A stretch of DNA of 64,000 bases from Bacteroidales bacterium. GTDB taxonomy: Bacteria; Bacteroidota; Bacteroidia; Bacteroidales; Salinivirgaceae. Both the position numbers and the translations under genes were made by a program. The DNA lies in NCBI GenBank assembly GCA_012519055.1, contig JAAYQU010000013.1:17969-81968 (forward strand), in the 5' to 3' direction. Under the pieces are notes generated by a model. The model was not told the DNA's origin, ran no database searches, and saw only the letters and a program-made list of their open reading frames with translations. This document shows, piece by piece, positions 35,105 through 45,480 of the stretch (positions are counted from its first letter, which is position 1; every line of letters starts with the position of its first letter).

Positions 35105-35893
35105 ATGACCAATAACCCTATTGGAGTTATAGATAGTGGCGTTGGTGGATTAAGCGTTCTTAAACACCTTCTTGCGGACATGCAACGAGAGTCATTTGTC
35201 TATTTTGCCGATAACTCTTTCTGCCCGTATGGACAAAAGGAGTTTGAAGAAATTCGTCAACGATTAAAAAAAATTGTTGACTTCCTTATTAATACATACA
35301 ATGTAAAAACAGTAGTTGTCGCTTGCAACACAGCTACAGCTGCGTCAATTGACTTTTTAAGAGAGAGCTACTCCATACCTTTTGTAGGAATGGAGCCCGC
35401 AATAAAACCGGCAGCTTTATCTACAAAAAGCAAAGTTATTGGAGTTTTAGCAACAGAAGGAACTTTCAATGGAAGGCTATTTAAACAAACCTATGAAAAA
35501 TTTACTTCTGGCGTTAAAGTCAATATTCAAGCAGGAAATGGATTAGTTGAATTGATAGAAAAAGGAGAAATAGAAGGTAATGAAATAGAAAAACTTCTGG
35601 TTAAATATATCTCTCCTATGATAAGTGAAAATGCCGATTTGATAGTTCTTGGCTGTACACATTTCCCGTTTTTACAGAAAACAATAAACAAGCTTTTCCC
35701 ACAAATAGAACTTATTGACCCCGCTCCCGCTGTATCAAAACAGACTCTCAATATATTATCGAAATACGATATCTTAGGAAACACAAATCAAAAAGAGACC
35801 ATATTTTTGACTACAGGAAGCGTATCTCAGTTTGATTCATTTCTAAGCAAACAGATGAATATTAATGTGAAAAGCAAACACATCACAATATAA
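35105..35893 (+). CDS. murI: Glutamate racemase
   Basis: 262 residues from the ATG at 35105 (a TTG three codons earlier is in frame). 'GVIDSGVGGLSVL' has the acidic base, 'VVACNTATAASI' carries the first catalytic Cys, and 'IVLGCTHFPFL' the second. 'YFADNSFCPYG' is also conserved. It supplies D-glutamate for peptidoglycan. Located after the bamA-skp block. Confidence 0.96.
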   Translation: MTNNPIGVIDSGVGGLSVLKHLLADMQRESFVYFADNSFCPYGQKEFEEIRQRLKKIVDFLINTYNVKTVVVACNTATAASIDFLRESYSIPFVGMEPAIKPAALSTKSKVIGVLATEGTFNGRLFKQTYEKFTSGVKVNIQAGNGLVELIEKGEIEGNEIEKLLVKYISPMISENADLIVLGCTHFPFLQKTINKLFPQIELIDPAPAVSKQTLNILSKYDILGNTNQKETIFLTTGSVSQFDSFLSKQMNINVKSKHITI

Positions 35894-35925
35894 GTTTGCT
35901 GCATTCCAAAAAGAATAAAAACTCA

Positions 35926-35966
35926 TCAAAAAAAACCTCTCAAACGTTTGTTTGAGAGGTTTTTAG
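35926..35966. terminator. Bidirectional terminator between murI and ppdK
   Basis: AAAAACCTCTCAAA and TTTGAGAGGTTTTT form a near-perfect stem with A-tract and T-tract on opposite sides, so it can serve both convergent genes. Confidence 0.85.
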
Positions 35967-35986
35967 TTGTTATCTAATAATATATT

Positions 35987-38710
35987 CTAACGTATTGCTG
36001 CTTGAGCCGCTGTCAACCGAGCAATAGGCACTCTAAATGGGCTGCATGAAACGTAATTCATGCCTACTCGATGGAAGAATTCTATCGAGCTTGGATCGCC
36101 ACCATGTTCTCCACATATACCAACTTTTAAATCGGGTCGAGCACTACGACCTCTTTTAATACCCAAGTCAACTAATTGTCCAACTCCTTCTTGATCAAGC
36201 TGTTGGAACGGGTCGTTTTTCAACATTCCTTTTTCTATATAAATAGGTAAGAATTTGCTTGCATCGTCACGTGAATAACCAAATGTCATTTGTGTTAAAT
36301 CATTAGTTCCGAACGAGAAGAACTCTGCTTCTTTTGCAATCAAATCAGCGGTTAATGTAGCACGAGGTATTTCTATCATGGTGCCAACCAAATAATCGAC
36401 CTTCACCTTTTTCTCAGCAAAGACCTCCTCAGCAACTTTGCGAATTATTTGTTCCTGATGTTTAAACTCTTTAACAGAACCAATCAACGGAATCATTATC
36501 TCAGGCATTGGGTTTTTTCCTTTTTGTTTTAAGTTACAAGCAGCCTCTATTACAGCACGTGCCTGCATCTCGGTAATCTCAGGATAAGTAATACCCAAAC
36601 GACAACCACGATGACCTAACATTGGATTAAACTCGTGTAAAGATTCAACTTTTTCTTTAACTTCTTTTACCGATATTCCAAGTTCTTTTGCCATTGCAGC
36701 TTGCGAAGTTTCATCGTTTGGAGTAAACTCGTGCAATGGTGGATCAAGCAAGCGAATTGTTACGCCATATCCATCCATAGCTTCCAAAATACCTTCAAAG
36801 TCTTTGCGTTGCATAGGAAGCAGTTTAGCTAAAGCTTTACGACGCCCCTTCTCATCAGAAGCCAAAATCATTTCGCGCATTAGCATGATTCTGTCACCTT
36901 CGAAGAACATATGTTCTGTACGGCACAAACCAATACCTTTAGCACCAAATTCGCGTGCAACTTTTGCATCACCCGGAGTATCAGCATTGGTTCTTACGCT
37001 CATTCTTGCGTAACGATTTGACATATCCATTATACGACCAAAATCGCCATCAAGTGAAGGAGTTATTGTAGCGACTTTACCTTCGTAAACCTCTCCAGTT
37101 GAGCCGTTTAATGAAATCCAATCGCCCTCTTTATATACTTTCGAGCCTATTTTAAACTCTCTTGCTTGGTAATCAATATGTACGTCACCTGCACCAGAAA
37201 CGCAACATTTACCCATTCCACGTGCAACAACTGCTGCGTGTGATGTCATTCCTCCACGAGCAGTTAAAAAGCCTTCTGAAACGTGCATTCCGCTAAGGTC
37301 TTCGGGTGATGTCTCTGTACGTACAAGTATTACTTTTTCGCCTCTTTTTTTCCACTCTTCTGCTTCGTCAGCAAAGAATACAACGCGACCTGAGGCTGCG
37401 CCTGGAGATGCAGGTAACCCCTTAGTCAATACTTTTGCTTTTGCTATGGCTGCTGTATCAAATACTGGGTGTAGGAGTTCATCAAGTTTTACCGGTTCCA
37501 AACGTAATAGAGCCTCTTTTTCAGTTATATAGCCCTGATCGAGCATATCGCAAGCAATTTTAACCATAGCTGCGCCAGTACGTTTACCGCTTCTTGTTTG
37601 TAACATCCAAAGTTTACCGTCTTGAATTGTAAACTCAAGGTCTTGCATATCTTTGTAATGGTCTTCTAACTTTTGCTGCACTGTGTCGAGTGTGGCATAA
37701 ACTTCGGGCATAACTTCTTCTAATGAAGGAAATTCAGCTTTACGTTTCTCTTCTGAAACACCCATTCCCTCGGCCCAACGGCGTGATCCTTCTAAAGTAA
37801 TTTGCTGTGGTGTTCGAATTCCTGCGACAACATCTTCGCCTTGTGCGTCAAGTAGATATTCACCGTTAAAAATGTCTTCGCCAGTAGATGAACTACGAGT
37901 AAATGCAACTCCAGTACCCGAAGTTTTTCCCATATTTCCGTAAACCATTGCTTGAACATTAACAGCTGTTCCCCATTCCTCTGGGATTTGGTGCATCATA
38001 CGATAGTATTTTGCGCGTTCAGTGTTCCACGAATCAAATACAGCACAAATTCCTCCCCAAAGTTGCTCCCATGGATCTGTTGGAAAATCACGACCTGCAT
38101 GTTTTTTAACAACTGCTTTAAATTTATCTACTAAAACTTTTAGGTCGTTGCCAGTAAATTCGGTATCTAACTTATATCCTTTTTCTTTTTTTAATTTGTC
38201 TATTTCCACTTCAAACGGGTCATGATGACCTTTTTCAGCTTGAACACCCATAACAACATCACCGTACATTTGTATAAAACGACGATATGAATCGTAGGCA
38301 AAACGTTCGTTGTTTGATTTTTCGGCTAATATTTTTACTGTTTTATCATTTAAACCGAGGTTTAATACGGTGTTCATCATACCGGGCATAGAAACACGGG
38401 CACCCGAACGAACAGAAAGCAACAACGGGAAACCATCTCCGGCTGCATTAAATTTTGCTTTCATTATTTTTTCTACTTGGGTAATTGCAGCCTCAACCTC
38501 ATCTTTAATAAGATTTACAGCAGCATCTTTACCTTTTTGATTGTATATTGTGCAAACTTCTGTTGTAACAATAAATCCTGCTGGAACTGGAACCCCTATA
38601 AGATTCATTTCACATAAATTGGCACCTTTACCTCCTAAAAGGTTTTTCATGTCGGCACGACCTTCGGCTTTTCCGTCTCCAAAGGTGTAAACATACTTCA
38701 CTTTTGACAT
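35987..38710 (-). CDS. ppdK: Pyruvate, phosphate dikinase
   Basis: 907 residues, full length for the family. N-terminal ATP-grasp domain: 'NLLGGKGANLCEM' (23-35) and 'LLSVRSGARVSMPGMM' (98-112). The central phosphohistidine domain has 'ARGGMTSHAAVVARGMG' with the catalytic His491. The C-terminal TIM barrel binds PEP and includes 'SFGTNDLTQMTFGYSRDD' and 'VGICGEHGGDPSS' with the catalytic Cys. It interconverts pyruvate, ATP and Pi with PEP, AMP and PPi in anaerobic carbon metabolism. Its neighbours are unrelated. A TAAATTTG box at 38766-38773 may be the promoter -7. Confidence 0.97.
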   Translation of the reverse strand: MSKVKYVYTFGDGKAEGRADMKNLLGGKGANLCEMNLIGVPVPAGFIVTTEVCTIYNQKGKDAAVNLIKDEVEAAITQVEKIMKAKFNAAGDGFPLLLSVRSGARVSMPGMMNTVLNLGLNDKTVKILAEKSNNERFAYDSYRRFIQMYGDVVMGVQAEKGHHDPFEVEIDKLKKEKGYKLDTEFTGNDLKVLVDKFKAVVKKHAGRDFPTDPWEQLWGGICAVFDSWNTERAKYYRMMHQIPEEWGTAVNVQAMVYGNMGKTSGTGVAFTRSSSTGEDIFNGEYLLDAQGEDVVAGIRTPQQITLEGSRRWAEGMGVSEEKRKAEFPSLEEVMPEVYATLDTVQQKLEDHYKDMQDLEFTIQDGKLWMLQTRSGKRTGAAMVKIACDMLDQGYITEKEALLRLEPVKLDELLHPVFDTAAIAKAKVLTKGLPASPGAASGRVVFFADEAEEWKKRGEKVILVRTETSPEDLSGMHVSEGFLTARGGMTSHAAVVARGMGKCCVSGAGDVHIDYQAREFKIGSKVYKEGDWISLNGSTGEVYEGKVATITPSLDGDFGRIMDMSNRYARMSVRTNADTPGDAKVAREFGAKGIGLCRTEHMFFEGDRIMLMREMILASDEKGRRKALAKLLPMQRKDFEGILEAMDGYGVTIRLLDPPLHEFTPNDETSQAAMAKELGISVKEVKEKVESLHEFNPMLGHRGCRLGITYPEITEMQARAVIEAACNLKQKGKNPMPEIMIPLIGSVKEFKHQEQIIRKVAEEVFAEKKVKVDYLVGTMIEIPRATLTADLIAKEAEFFSFGTNDLTQMTFGYSRDDASKFLPIYIEKGMLKNDPFQQLDQEGVGQLVDLGIKRGRSARPDLKVGICGEHGGDPSSIEFFHRVGMNYVSCSPFRVPIARLTAAQAAIR

Positions 38711-38906
38711 AGTTGATTGATTTTATAATTACATTAATATTTTAACATAGTCCATTAAAGAAGCACAAATTTAACAAAAATTATAACATTATAAAAGCCT
38801 ATTTAAACCTATAAGTTATCCCGATAATTATTCTTTTTTTTAATATAACGTAGAGTTTGTACAGCTTATAATTTTTGTTTTTTATGGTTTACTTTTAGAT
38901 AATAAA

Positions 38907-38943
38907 CAAAAAACTCCCGGAAAATAAATTTCCGAGAGTTTTA
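38907..38943 (-). terminator. Terminator of the rplU-rpmA operon
   Basis: AAACTC(T/C)CGGAAA arms around a TAAAT-type loop, then TTTTTTG on the minus strand, 24 bases past the L27 stop codon. Confidence 0.8.
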
Positions 38944-38966
38944 CTATAAAACCTATTTATCGATGT

Positions 38967-39230
38967 TTAATTTTCAGAGATTGCTTCTACTGATACGTAT
39001 GATTTGTTGTCATGTTTTTTACGAAAAACAACAATACCATCAGTTAAAGCAAATAGCGTATGATCTTTGCCTATACCCACGTTTTGACCTGGGTTGTGTC
39101 TTGTGCCTCGTTGACGGACGATAATGTTTCCGGCTTTTGCAAATTGACCACCGTAAATTTTAACGCCCAAACGTTTGCTTTCCGATTCGCGTCCGTTCTT
39201 GGAACTACCTACTCCTTTCTTATGTGCCAT
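38967..39230 (-). CDS. rpmA: 50S ribosomal protein L27
   Basis: 87 residues beginning [22 protein letters not shown], with '[23 protein letters not shown]' and '[14 protein letters not shown]'; both are invariant L27 blocks. No N-terminal cleavage extension is present. The L27 tail reaches the peptidyl-transferase centre. Twelve bases after rplU, in one operon. Confidence 0.98.
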   Translation of the reverse strand: MAHKKGVGSSKNGRESESKRLGVKIYGGQFAKAGNIIVRQRGTRHNPGQNVGIGKDHTLFALTDGIVVFRKKHDNKSYVSVEAISEN

Positions 39231-39242
39231 AATCTAAAATTT

Positions 39243-39554
39243 TTAAGCGTTAATTTCATTAATTTGAATTTGGCTAAAATGTTGGCGATGACCGTTGCAT
39301 TTCTGATATCCTTTACGACGTTTCTTCTTGAAAACCAACACTTTTTTACCTTTTATGTGTGTTAACACGGTTGCGGACACTTTTGCTCCTTCTACTACAG
39401 GTGTTCCGACTTTTACCTGGCCGTTATTGTCAACTAAAAGAACTCGTTCAAATTCAACTTTGTCACCTTCGTTGCTATCTAAGCGGTGTACAAATATTTT
39501 TTGATCCTTCTGTACTTTAAACTGTTGACCGGCAATTTCTACTATTGCGTACAT
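39243..39554 (-). CDS. rplU: 50S ribosomal protein L21
   Basis: 103 residues: '[24 protein letters not shown]', '[15 protein letters not shown]' and '[21 protein letters not shown]' (read in parts) are standard L21. First gene of the rplU-rpmA pair. Confidence 0.98.
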   Translation of the reverse strand: MYAIVEIAGQQFKVQKDQKIFVHRLDSNEGDKVEFERVLLVDNNGQVKVGTPVVEGAKVSATVLTHIKGKKVLVFKKKRRKGYQKCNGHRQHFSQIQINEINA

Positions 39555-39639
39555 GTTTGAAAAATTAATTTTTTTCTTTTTATAAAATTTCGAACTGCAA
39601 AGGTAACTCTTTTATTTTGCCTGACAAATAGTTATTCAA

Positions 39640-40161
39640 TTATTTTTTATCTAATTCCTCAAAAATTATTTTTTTCATGCTGTCGAACTCATCCTTATTG
39701 AAAAGACGTGTCAATGCGATGATTTTTCCTTCACGATCAACAATAACATTTCTGGTAACACCTGCGGGTTTTTGAGCATATTGATAAAATATAGCTCCTT
39801 CGGGATCTAATGCCAATGGGTAAGTAACTTTAGTGCGTTTTGCAAACTCTTTAACTTTGTCAATCGGCTCGTCTAAATCTATACCGATGACTTTTAAACC
39901 TTTGTTTTTGCCTACTTGCCAAATCTCATTTTCGATATATGGCATCTCCTTGTTGCAAACAGAACACCAGCTTGCTGTAAATTGCAGCATCACTACACTC
40001 CCACGCAAATCTCTCAGTTTATACGACTTGCCTGATATTTCGTTTATAACAAAATCTGGTGCTGTGTCACCAACTTTTACTAAAAATTGATGTTCATATG
40101 GTTGAGTATATCCTGAACAACTAATTGTTAATAGGGCTACGCAAATTATTATTATTCTCAT
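39640..40161 (-). CDS. TlpA-like thioredoxin-fold protein, probable lipoprotein
   Basis: 173 residues. Export signal 1-15, with C15 in 'LLTISC', a loose lipobox. The thioredoxin fold has 'GDTAPDFVINEISGKSYKLRDLRGSV' and the redox pair C66/C69 in 'TASWCSVCNKEMP', followed by a cis-Pro-like 'AQKPAGVTRNVIVDREGKI'. TlpA/ResA-type proteins reduce or oxidise disulfides in the periplasm. Alone on its transcript. Confidence 0.85.
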   Translation of the reverse strand: MRIIIICVALLTISCSGYTQPYEHQFLVKVGDTAPDFVINEISGKSYKLRDLRGSVVMLQFTASWCSVCNKEMPYIENEIWQVGKNKGLKVIGIDLDEPIDKVKEFAKRTKVTYPLALDPEGAIFYQYAQKPAGVTRNVIVDREGKIIALTRLFNKDEFDSMKKIIFEELDKK

Positions 40162-40242
40162 ACTTATAGTTAATATTTTTTAACCGTACAAAGGTAGTTG
40201 TTTTGCAACTATGTAAATTCGAGTTTTAAATAAATATGTTGT

Positions 40243-40276
40243 AAAAAGCCTGTAAATCAAAGTTTACAGGCTTTTT
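40243..40276. terminator. Terminator between the T9SS cargo and the TlpA-like gene
   Basis: AAAAAGCCTGTAAA and TTTACAGGCTTTTT form a perfect 14-bp stem around a six-base loop. On the minus strand it serves the large secreted protein gene ending at 40303. Confidence 0.8.
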
Positions 40277-40302
40277 CAATTGAACATTCATGAATACTAA
40301 CA

Positions 40303-43300
40303 CTAATTTTTTATAAATTTCAAGAGATTATTTTTAAATTTTATATAGTACATTCCCTTTTTTAAGTCACTGATATTCACCGAACTCTGTTCTATTTCGC
40401 TCTGCTTTAACAATCTTCCATAAATATCGAAAATTTTAAAGCTATGTGCTTCACTAAAGTACAGGATATCGTTAGCTGGATTTGGATAAATCGTGTTCTG
40501 TAAATTTTCAAATTCATCTGAGCAGTTTACACTAACGATATTTGAAAGAGAAGTAGTTCCGTCAAAATCGACCTGTATTAGACGATAATAGAGATTTCCA
40601 GAAACTCGATTGATGTCGATATACTTATATTTTGATATTGACGATGAATTTCCGGCTGCCTGAATTTCGCCTAAATTCTTCCAGCTTATTGCATCATTAC
40701 TTTTTTGAACAATAAAATAGTCACTGTGAGTTTCGGTGGCAGTAATCCAAATTAACTCGACATAATTATTATTACATTTAGCTTCAAAACTAATTAACTC
40801 GACGGGTAAAACAGTTTCATTGTTCTTAGCAATTGAAAACTGCGAGAATGAATCTAATCCAGTTCTTTCAGCGTGAACAGCTCCATCTGTAATGGATTGT
40901 GTTTCATTTTCATGATTTCCCTGTAAATACCAATCACTTGAAGAGTCGTCTCGTTTAACTACTGTATGTTGTGTGGCGTTATCACCTATATTTGTTGCTC
41001 CACGCATATCTAACTTTATGTCGTAATTAACCTCCGTTAATCCCGGATTGGGAGAAATGGACCAATACCCAGCATCTAATAGTGTTTGTATAAGTGTCCC
41101 GCCAACACGAAGGTTGAGAGGTGAAATATCCATACTTGCTGTAATATGATCATCAAATCTTATATCAAGATAAGTTAATCCTGAGCTTGAGTTTAATACT
41201 ATTGTGGCTAATTCGAGATTTGAAGCATTCCCTACTGGAATGGTGTAAGAACCTGTTTGAGCAACAGCTCGCCTTAAATTTCCGTTTATACACGATAGAT
41301 TGGTTACGTTTGTTATAATTGCATTGATTGCCGGATTATTTATATAAACACGATTATCTCCAGTAGTAATTTTCCCTTTGATCAAATTTAAAGTGTTTAC
41401 AGCAATATCTTTACCAATAATAACGTCAGACGAAGGTTTATCAATAGTTAATGCTCCAAAAACTATTTCACTGTTTCCGTTAATGTTTTGATTTTCACTT
41501 CCGTTCAATTTTATATTTGCTTCAGAGACTTTGAAATTACCAGAATTGTCAATATTGACATTACCACCTATTTCAAGGTTTATGGTATTACTATCAAAGT
41601 TTATACTTCCACCTTCTAACGTGAAATTGCCTTTTACTTTTAATGAAGCATTCGTGAGATTAGTTATATTGCCTTTTACGATTAAATTCCTACAAATAAC
41701 AGCCGATGGATCAGCTTGATCGCTTAGTTCCAGATTTCGTATGCTGACGTTTTGTTGGGGTATTTCCACATCACTATTTTCGGTGGGTACTCTAAAATTA
41801 TACCAGTTTAAGCATTCGCACCAATCAGTGGATTTGTTTCCTGTCCATTTTGTCTCTACTCCATTGTATTCTTCGACATCTATACTAATTCCGTCTCTAT
41901 AGTTTGGCCCTCCTGATTGAAATTGGGAATTAGTATCCCAGCCAGTCCAGTTTTGAGTGTCTTTAATTCTTCCTATCCATTCAAATTTATTTGCCGCATC
42001 AAGATTTCCTGTATATTTTACTTTGCTATAATTTGTAAGTCCTGAGACATTGGTTGTTGCACATTCACTGCCAGGATATATTGTAGAGCCTTCTGTGCTA
42101 TTGTATCCAGGAGCTGACTCCCATCCTGTTGCGGTCCAGCCATAAAGAACATTGCCCGTATATATTGCATTATTACTACCTGACGGATTTATCCAACTGC
42201 CATTTTGCATAATCCAAAGTTGATCTTTTGGATTCAAATCAAAACGATTGGATCCTCCAAGTTTTTCAACTGTCCAGTTTACATTGTCACTTAAGCCGTC
42301 AACATAAATATTAATATCTGTACCTATAGTTATATTGGGAGACGGACTACCTGCTTGAATTTCAAAAGTTATTACTTTGCCTGCATTTAAAGTTGTGTTT
42401 ATTCTTGTAATTCTAATTGTGCCTTCAGTATCGCCCCACTTTCCTGCACTTGCCCTTTCGTAGCAATTATCAGTAAAATCTATTGATGTATTTGGGACTA
42501 TTGCTTTAAAACACACTATAGATATTTCATCTCCAGATGTTCCAAAGCCTGACTGTGTGTTTACTGCCAATATAGCTAAATCGCCATGTTCTAAGACGGT
42601 ATAAATCCTTGGTTTAAGTGTTAGTTCTATCCCGTTTGACCAATCTGTACCTTTGCGCACAAATATTTTGGCATAATAGGTCGTATCGTTCGTTAAACCT
42701 GTTATTGTAAGAGTTGTGCCTGTGCCTTTATAAACAACATATTCGCCTGAAGCAACTGTATCGCCTGAGCCAAATATGGAATTTGCTGTAAGACCTAACG
42801 CATCTCCTGTTGGATTGTAAGTTACATTTGTGTTTTGTTTGGCGACAACAATAATTTCGTCAAAGCAGGCAGCAGAGGGTAATACCCATGATAATTCGGA
42901 TTGCATATCACCATCAGTACTTTGAGCAAGATTAACATCTGACAAACCAAGATTTGAGATTGTTATTGTTGGACACTGATTATCAGGAAGCCAAGTTGTC
43001 CCTTTGTAAACATATGCTTTAACTTTGTAAGTTTGTCCGGCTGTTAAACCGGTTACTTCAACTAAGTTTCCTGTGCCTTTATAAACCACATAAGAATATG
43101 GATCTGTGGAACCGAATGAAGTTCCACTACTTCCAAATACAGAATTTGCAACTATTGTTGAAGGATCGCCATTTAAAACATGTGGTGGATTCTCTGACTG
43201 CCTAAATGCTATAACAACACCATCATAGTCACATTCCGGGCTTGTCCAAGTAATTTCGGCAGTTGTATTTAATGAGCAGATTAAACTTAAACCGGTAACA

Positions 43301-44376
43301 GGGGCTAAACTCACTGTTCCGCTACAAGATACTATTTTATTGTCTGCTCCTGTAGAACTGACGGTAATATTTTCTGAATTGTAATCTCCTAAATCTAATC
43401 CTGCTTTTAATCTTACATATATTGTTGTAATTGCAACTGTGCCACCTATTTGGCTTATATTTAACGAATCTGTAAATCCTTCTCCCGAACTTGTTGATAT
43501 TTCGTAGTTCGTTGGTGCTTTAAGCACGATATTTTCGGTTAAGTTTGTTCCTGAGACTAAAAAACTCTGTTCTTCGCTGGGGCCATAACCCAAGTAATAT
43601 GTAAATCCCTGTAAACTTGCGGGATTTACGCTTATGGTTGGACCTACTGCGCTTCCGTGTGCAGTAATGACAACATCGTCTATTCCTAAGGCTTGTGCAT
43701 AAGTAGTTGTTGTACCAGAAGTAACGGAATAGTTCCATGCCAAATAAATCGAATTGCCGGATGTCAACGGTGGGGTTAGCGTGAGCGTTTTGGACATTAC
43801 CTTTTTTGTTTCTCCGGGAGCTGAAGAATAACCACCAGTACTGCCATCGGCAATAAAACTTGTTAGAAAATCATTTCCTGTACTATCCCAGTCCGTACCA
43901 TTTATAGAGTAGTACATTTGGATTGAAAAACCTGCCGGATTTATTCCTTTTCTATATTTTTCAACATCATAAGATATTGTAAAATAATTTATTTCAACAG
44001 AGCCTGTGTTTTTGAGCTGCACATAAACATTTACTGATTTGGAAGCAGTACCTGAAGATAACCCTCCAACAGCTCTATCGCCTGCAGAGGCAGCGTCACC
44101 AGCTCCAAAATTGTATATACCATTAGTTGATGGTATATTATTTCCTCCTAGTCGTTCGGTTTGAGTGCCAGCACTTGAATAAGAACCAACTTTTCTAACA
44201 GTCGTGTTTTTATCAACCTTCCAACCTGTTGGCAGATAGGCTGTATCACTTGCACCCATTCCATCAAAGTTTTCCGTAATTGTACTGCCAGCCGAAATAT
44301 TTACCTGTCCCAAACCCTCTGTATTAAAAACTAATACAAAAGCAGCGACCAATGTTATTTGCAATATTTTTTTCAT
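40303..44376 (-). CDS. Large secreted multidomain protein with T9SS type A sorting domain
   Basis: 1357 residues from the ATG at 44376; an in-frame codon 18 bases upstream is unlikely because the signal peptide (MKKILQITLVAAFVLVFN) starts here. It begins with a 'NFDGMGASDTAYLPTGWKVD' beta-sandwich. Two fibronectin-III-like repeats follow, each with the phrase 'YVVYKGTG' (around 420-450 and 540-570), then lamin-tail-like and right-handed repeat regions. The C-terminal sorting domain is 'NTIYPNPANDILYFSEAHSF ... GMYYIKFKN'. The type IX system would export it to the surface or medium. No catalytic motif was recognised. Confidence 0.85.
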   Translation of the reverse strand: MKKILQITLVAAFVLVFNTEGLGQVNISAGSTITENFDGMGASDTAYLPTGWKVDKNTTVRKVGSYSSAGTQTERLGGNNIPSTNGIYNFGAGDAASAGDRAVGGLSSGTASKSVNVYVQLKNTGSVEINYFTISYDVEKYRKGINPAGFSIQMYYSINGTDWDSTGNDFLTSFIADGSTGGYSSAPGETKKVMSKTLTLTPPLTSGNSIYLAWNYSVTSGTTTTYAQALGIDDVVITAHGSAVGPTISVNPASLQGFTYYLGYGPSEEQSFLVSGTNLTENIVLKAPTNYEISTSSGEGFTDSLNISQIGGTVAITTIYVRLKAGLDLGDYNSENITVSSTGADNKIVSCSGTVSLAPVTGLSLICSLNTTAEITWTSPECDYDGVVIAFRQSENPPHVLNGDPSTIVANSVFGSSGTSFGSTDPYSYVVYKGTGNLVEVTGLTAGQTYKVKAYVYKGTTWLPDNQCPTITISNLGLSDVNLAQSTDGDMQSELSWVLPSAACFDEIIVVAKQNTNVTYNPTGDALGLTANSIFGSGDTVASGEYVVYKGTGTTLTITGLTNDTTYYAKIFVRKGTDWSNGIELTLKPRIYTVLEHGDLAILAVNTQSGFGTSGDEISIVCFKAIVPNTSIDFTDNCYERASAGKWGDTEGTIRITRINTTLNAGKVITFEIQAGSPSPNITIGTDINIYVDGLSDNVNWTVEKLGGSNRFDLNPKDQLWIMQNGSWINPSGSNNAIYTGNVLYGWTATGWESAPGYNSTEGSTIYPGSECATTNVSGLTNYSKVKYTGNLDAANKFEWIGRIKDTQNWTGWDTNSQFQSGGPNYRDGISIDVEEYNGVETKWTGNKSTDWCECLNWYNFRVPTENSDVEIPQQNVSIRNLELSDQADPSAVICRNLIVKGNITNLTNASLKVKGNFTLEGGSINFDSNTINLEIGGNVNIDNSGNFKVSEANIKLNGSENQNINGNSEIVFGALTIDKPSSDVIIGKDIAVNTLNLIKGKITTGDNRVYINNPAINAIITNVTNLSCINGNLRRAVAQTGSYTIPVGNASNLELATIVLNSSSGLTYLDIRFDDHITASMDISPLNLRVGGTLIQTLLDAGYWSISPNPGLTEVNYDIKLDMRGATNIGDNATQHTVVKRDDSSSDWYLQGNHENETQSITDGAVHAERTGLDSFSQFSIAKNNETVLPVELISFEAKCNNNYVELIWITATETHSDYFIVQKSNDAISWKNLGEIQAAGNSSSISKYKYIDINRVSGNLYYRLIQVDFDGTTSLSNIVSVNCSDEFENLQNTIYPNPANDILYFSEAHSFKIFDIYGRLLKQSEIEQSSVNISDLKKGMYYIKFKNNLLKFIKN

Positions 44377-44526
44377 TTGTAAAAAATAAACCAAATTGTT
44401 AAAAATTTTAACGGCTACTTATCATCTCAAACAAAGTTAAACTTAAAACATTACAAAGAGCATTAATATATATTACAATTTAGTTAATTTTCAAACTTAC
44501 ACCCTAAACTCCTTGATTTAGAGATA

Positions 44527-45477
44527 TTAGCTACTATGTTTTGAGGGGGTATTTTTATATAACTTTCCTTGAAAAGTGTTTCGCTCAACCAATTTATTTT
44601 GCACTAAGTTTGTAACATGATAACTCCTAATATTTTTCCATACGGAGACTTCTAACAATTCAGGAGCAGCCTGAGAAGCAAAACGTTCTATGGCGATGTC
44701 GGGTCTAAGATGCTCTATAAAGTCGACGCATAGTTCTACATATTCTCGCCAATCTAACAGTTTAACAGACACAGATCCATTACGATACATTTCTGCCAAC
44801 TTCGTATTTTTAATGATTTGCAATTGGTGCAGCTTTACGGTAGATATGGGCAGCTTAGATATTTCGTTAGCATGATTTACAATCTCCTCTCTGGTTTCAC
44901 CGGGAATCCCTAAAATCAAATGAGCTCCTGTCTCAATACCTGCATTTGATAGTCGATGTACTGAGTCACAAACCTGTTGATAGTCATGTCCTCTATTTAG
45001 AAGTTCTAACGAACGATTAAGTGTGCTTTCCACACCTAGCTCTACCATCAGAGGTTTTAGGTTGTTGATTTTCAATAAAGCTTTTATAATTTCACTGCCG
45101 ATACAATCAGGTCGTGTGCTGACAACAACCCCCACAATATCTTGATTTTCAATCACATCCAATAACTTTCGATAAAGTTTTTCAGGTTCGGTATGGGTAT
45201 TAGTATATGATTGAAAATATCCCAAATAGGAATAGTGTCGCTTGCGTTCAAAAAATTTAATGCCTTTATCTATTTGTTCGGTAATTGAAGTTGAAGGTGT
45301 ACAGTATTTAGGCGTAAAACTCTGATTATTACAATAGATACAGCCTTCGGTACCTATTGTGCCATCGCGATTTGGACACGAAAATCCTGCGTTAATGGAC
45401 AGCTTTTGAACTTTTGTTCCAAACTTCTGTTCTAAATACCGACTGTATCTGTAAAACCGTTCGTCATTATTGTACAT
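44527..45477 (-). CDS. YhcC-family radical SAM protein (TIGR01212-like)
   Basis: 316 residues. The Fe-S ligands C34, C46 and C49 lie in 'GFSCPNRDGTIGTEGCIYCNN', the C-x11-C-x2-C spacing of the YhcC group rather than the common CxxxCxxC. 'GYFQSYTNTHTEPE', 'RPDCIG' and 'VELGVESTLNRSLELLNRGHD' agree with this family. Reaction unknown; tRNA or metabolite modification has been proposed. Three bases after the threonine aldolase gene on the same strand. Confidence 0.9.
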   Translation of the reverse strand: MYNNDERFYRYSRYLEQKFGTKVQKLSINAGFSCPNRDGTIGTEGCIYCNNQSFTPKYCTPSTSITEQIDKGIKFFERKRHYSYLGYFQSYTNTHTEPEKLYRKLLDVIENQDIVGVVVSTRPDCIGSEIIKALLKINNLKPLMVELGVESTLNRSLELLNRGHDYQQVCDSVHRLSNAGIETGAHLILGIPGETREEIVNHANEISKLPISTVKLHQLQIIKNTKLAEMYRNGSVSVKLLDWREYVELCVDFIEHLRPDIAIERFASQAAPELLEVSVWKNIRSYHVTNLVQNKLVERNTFQGKLYKNTPSKHSS

Positions 45478-45480
45478 AAC

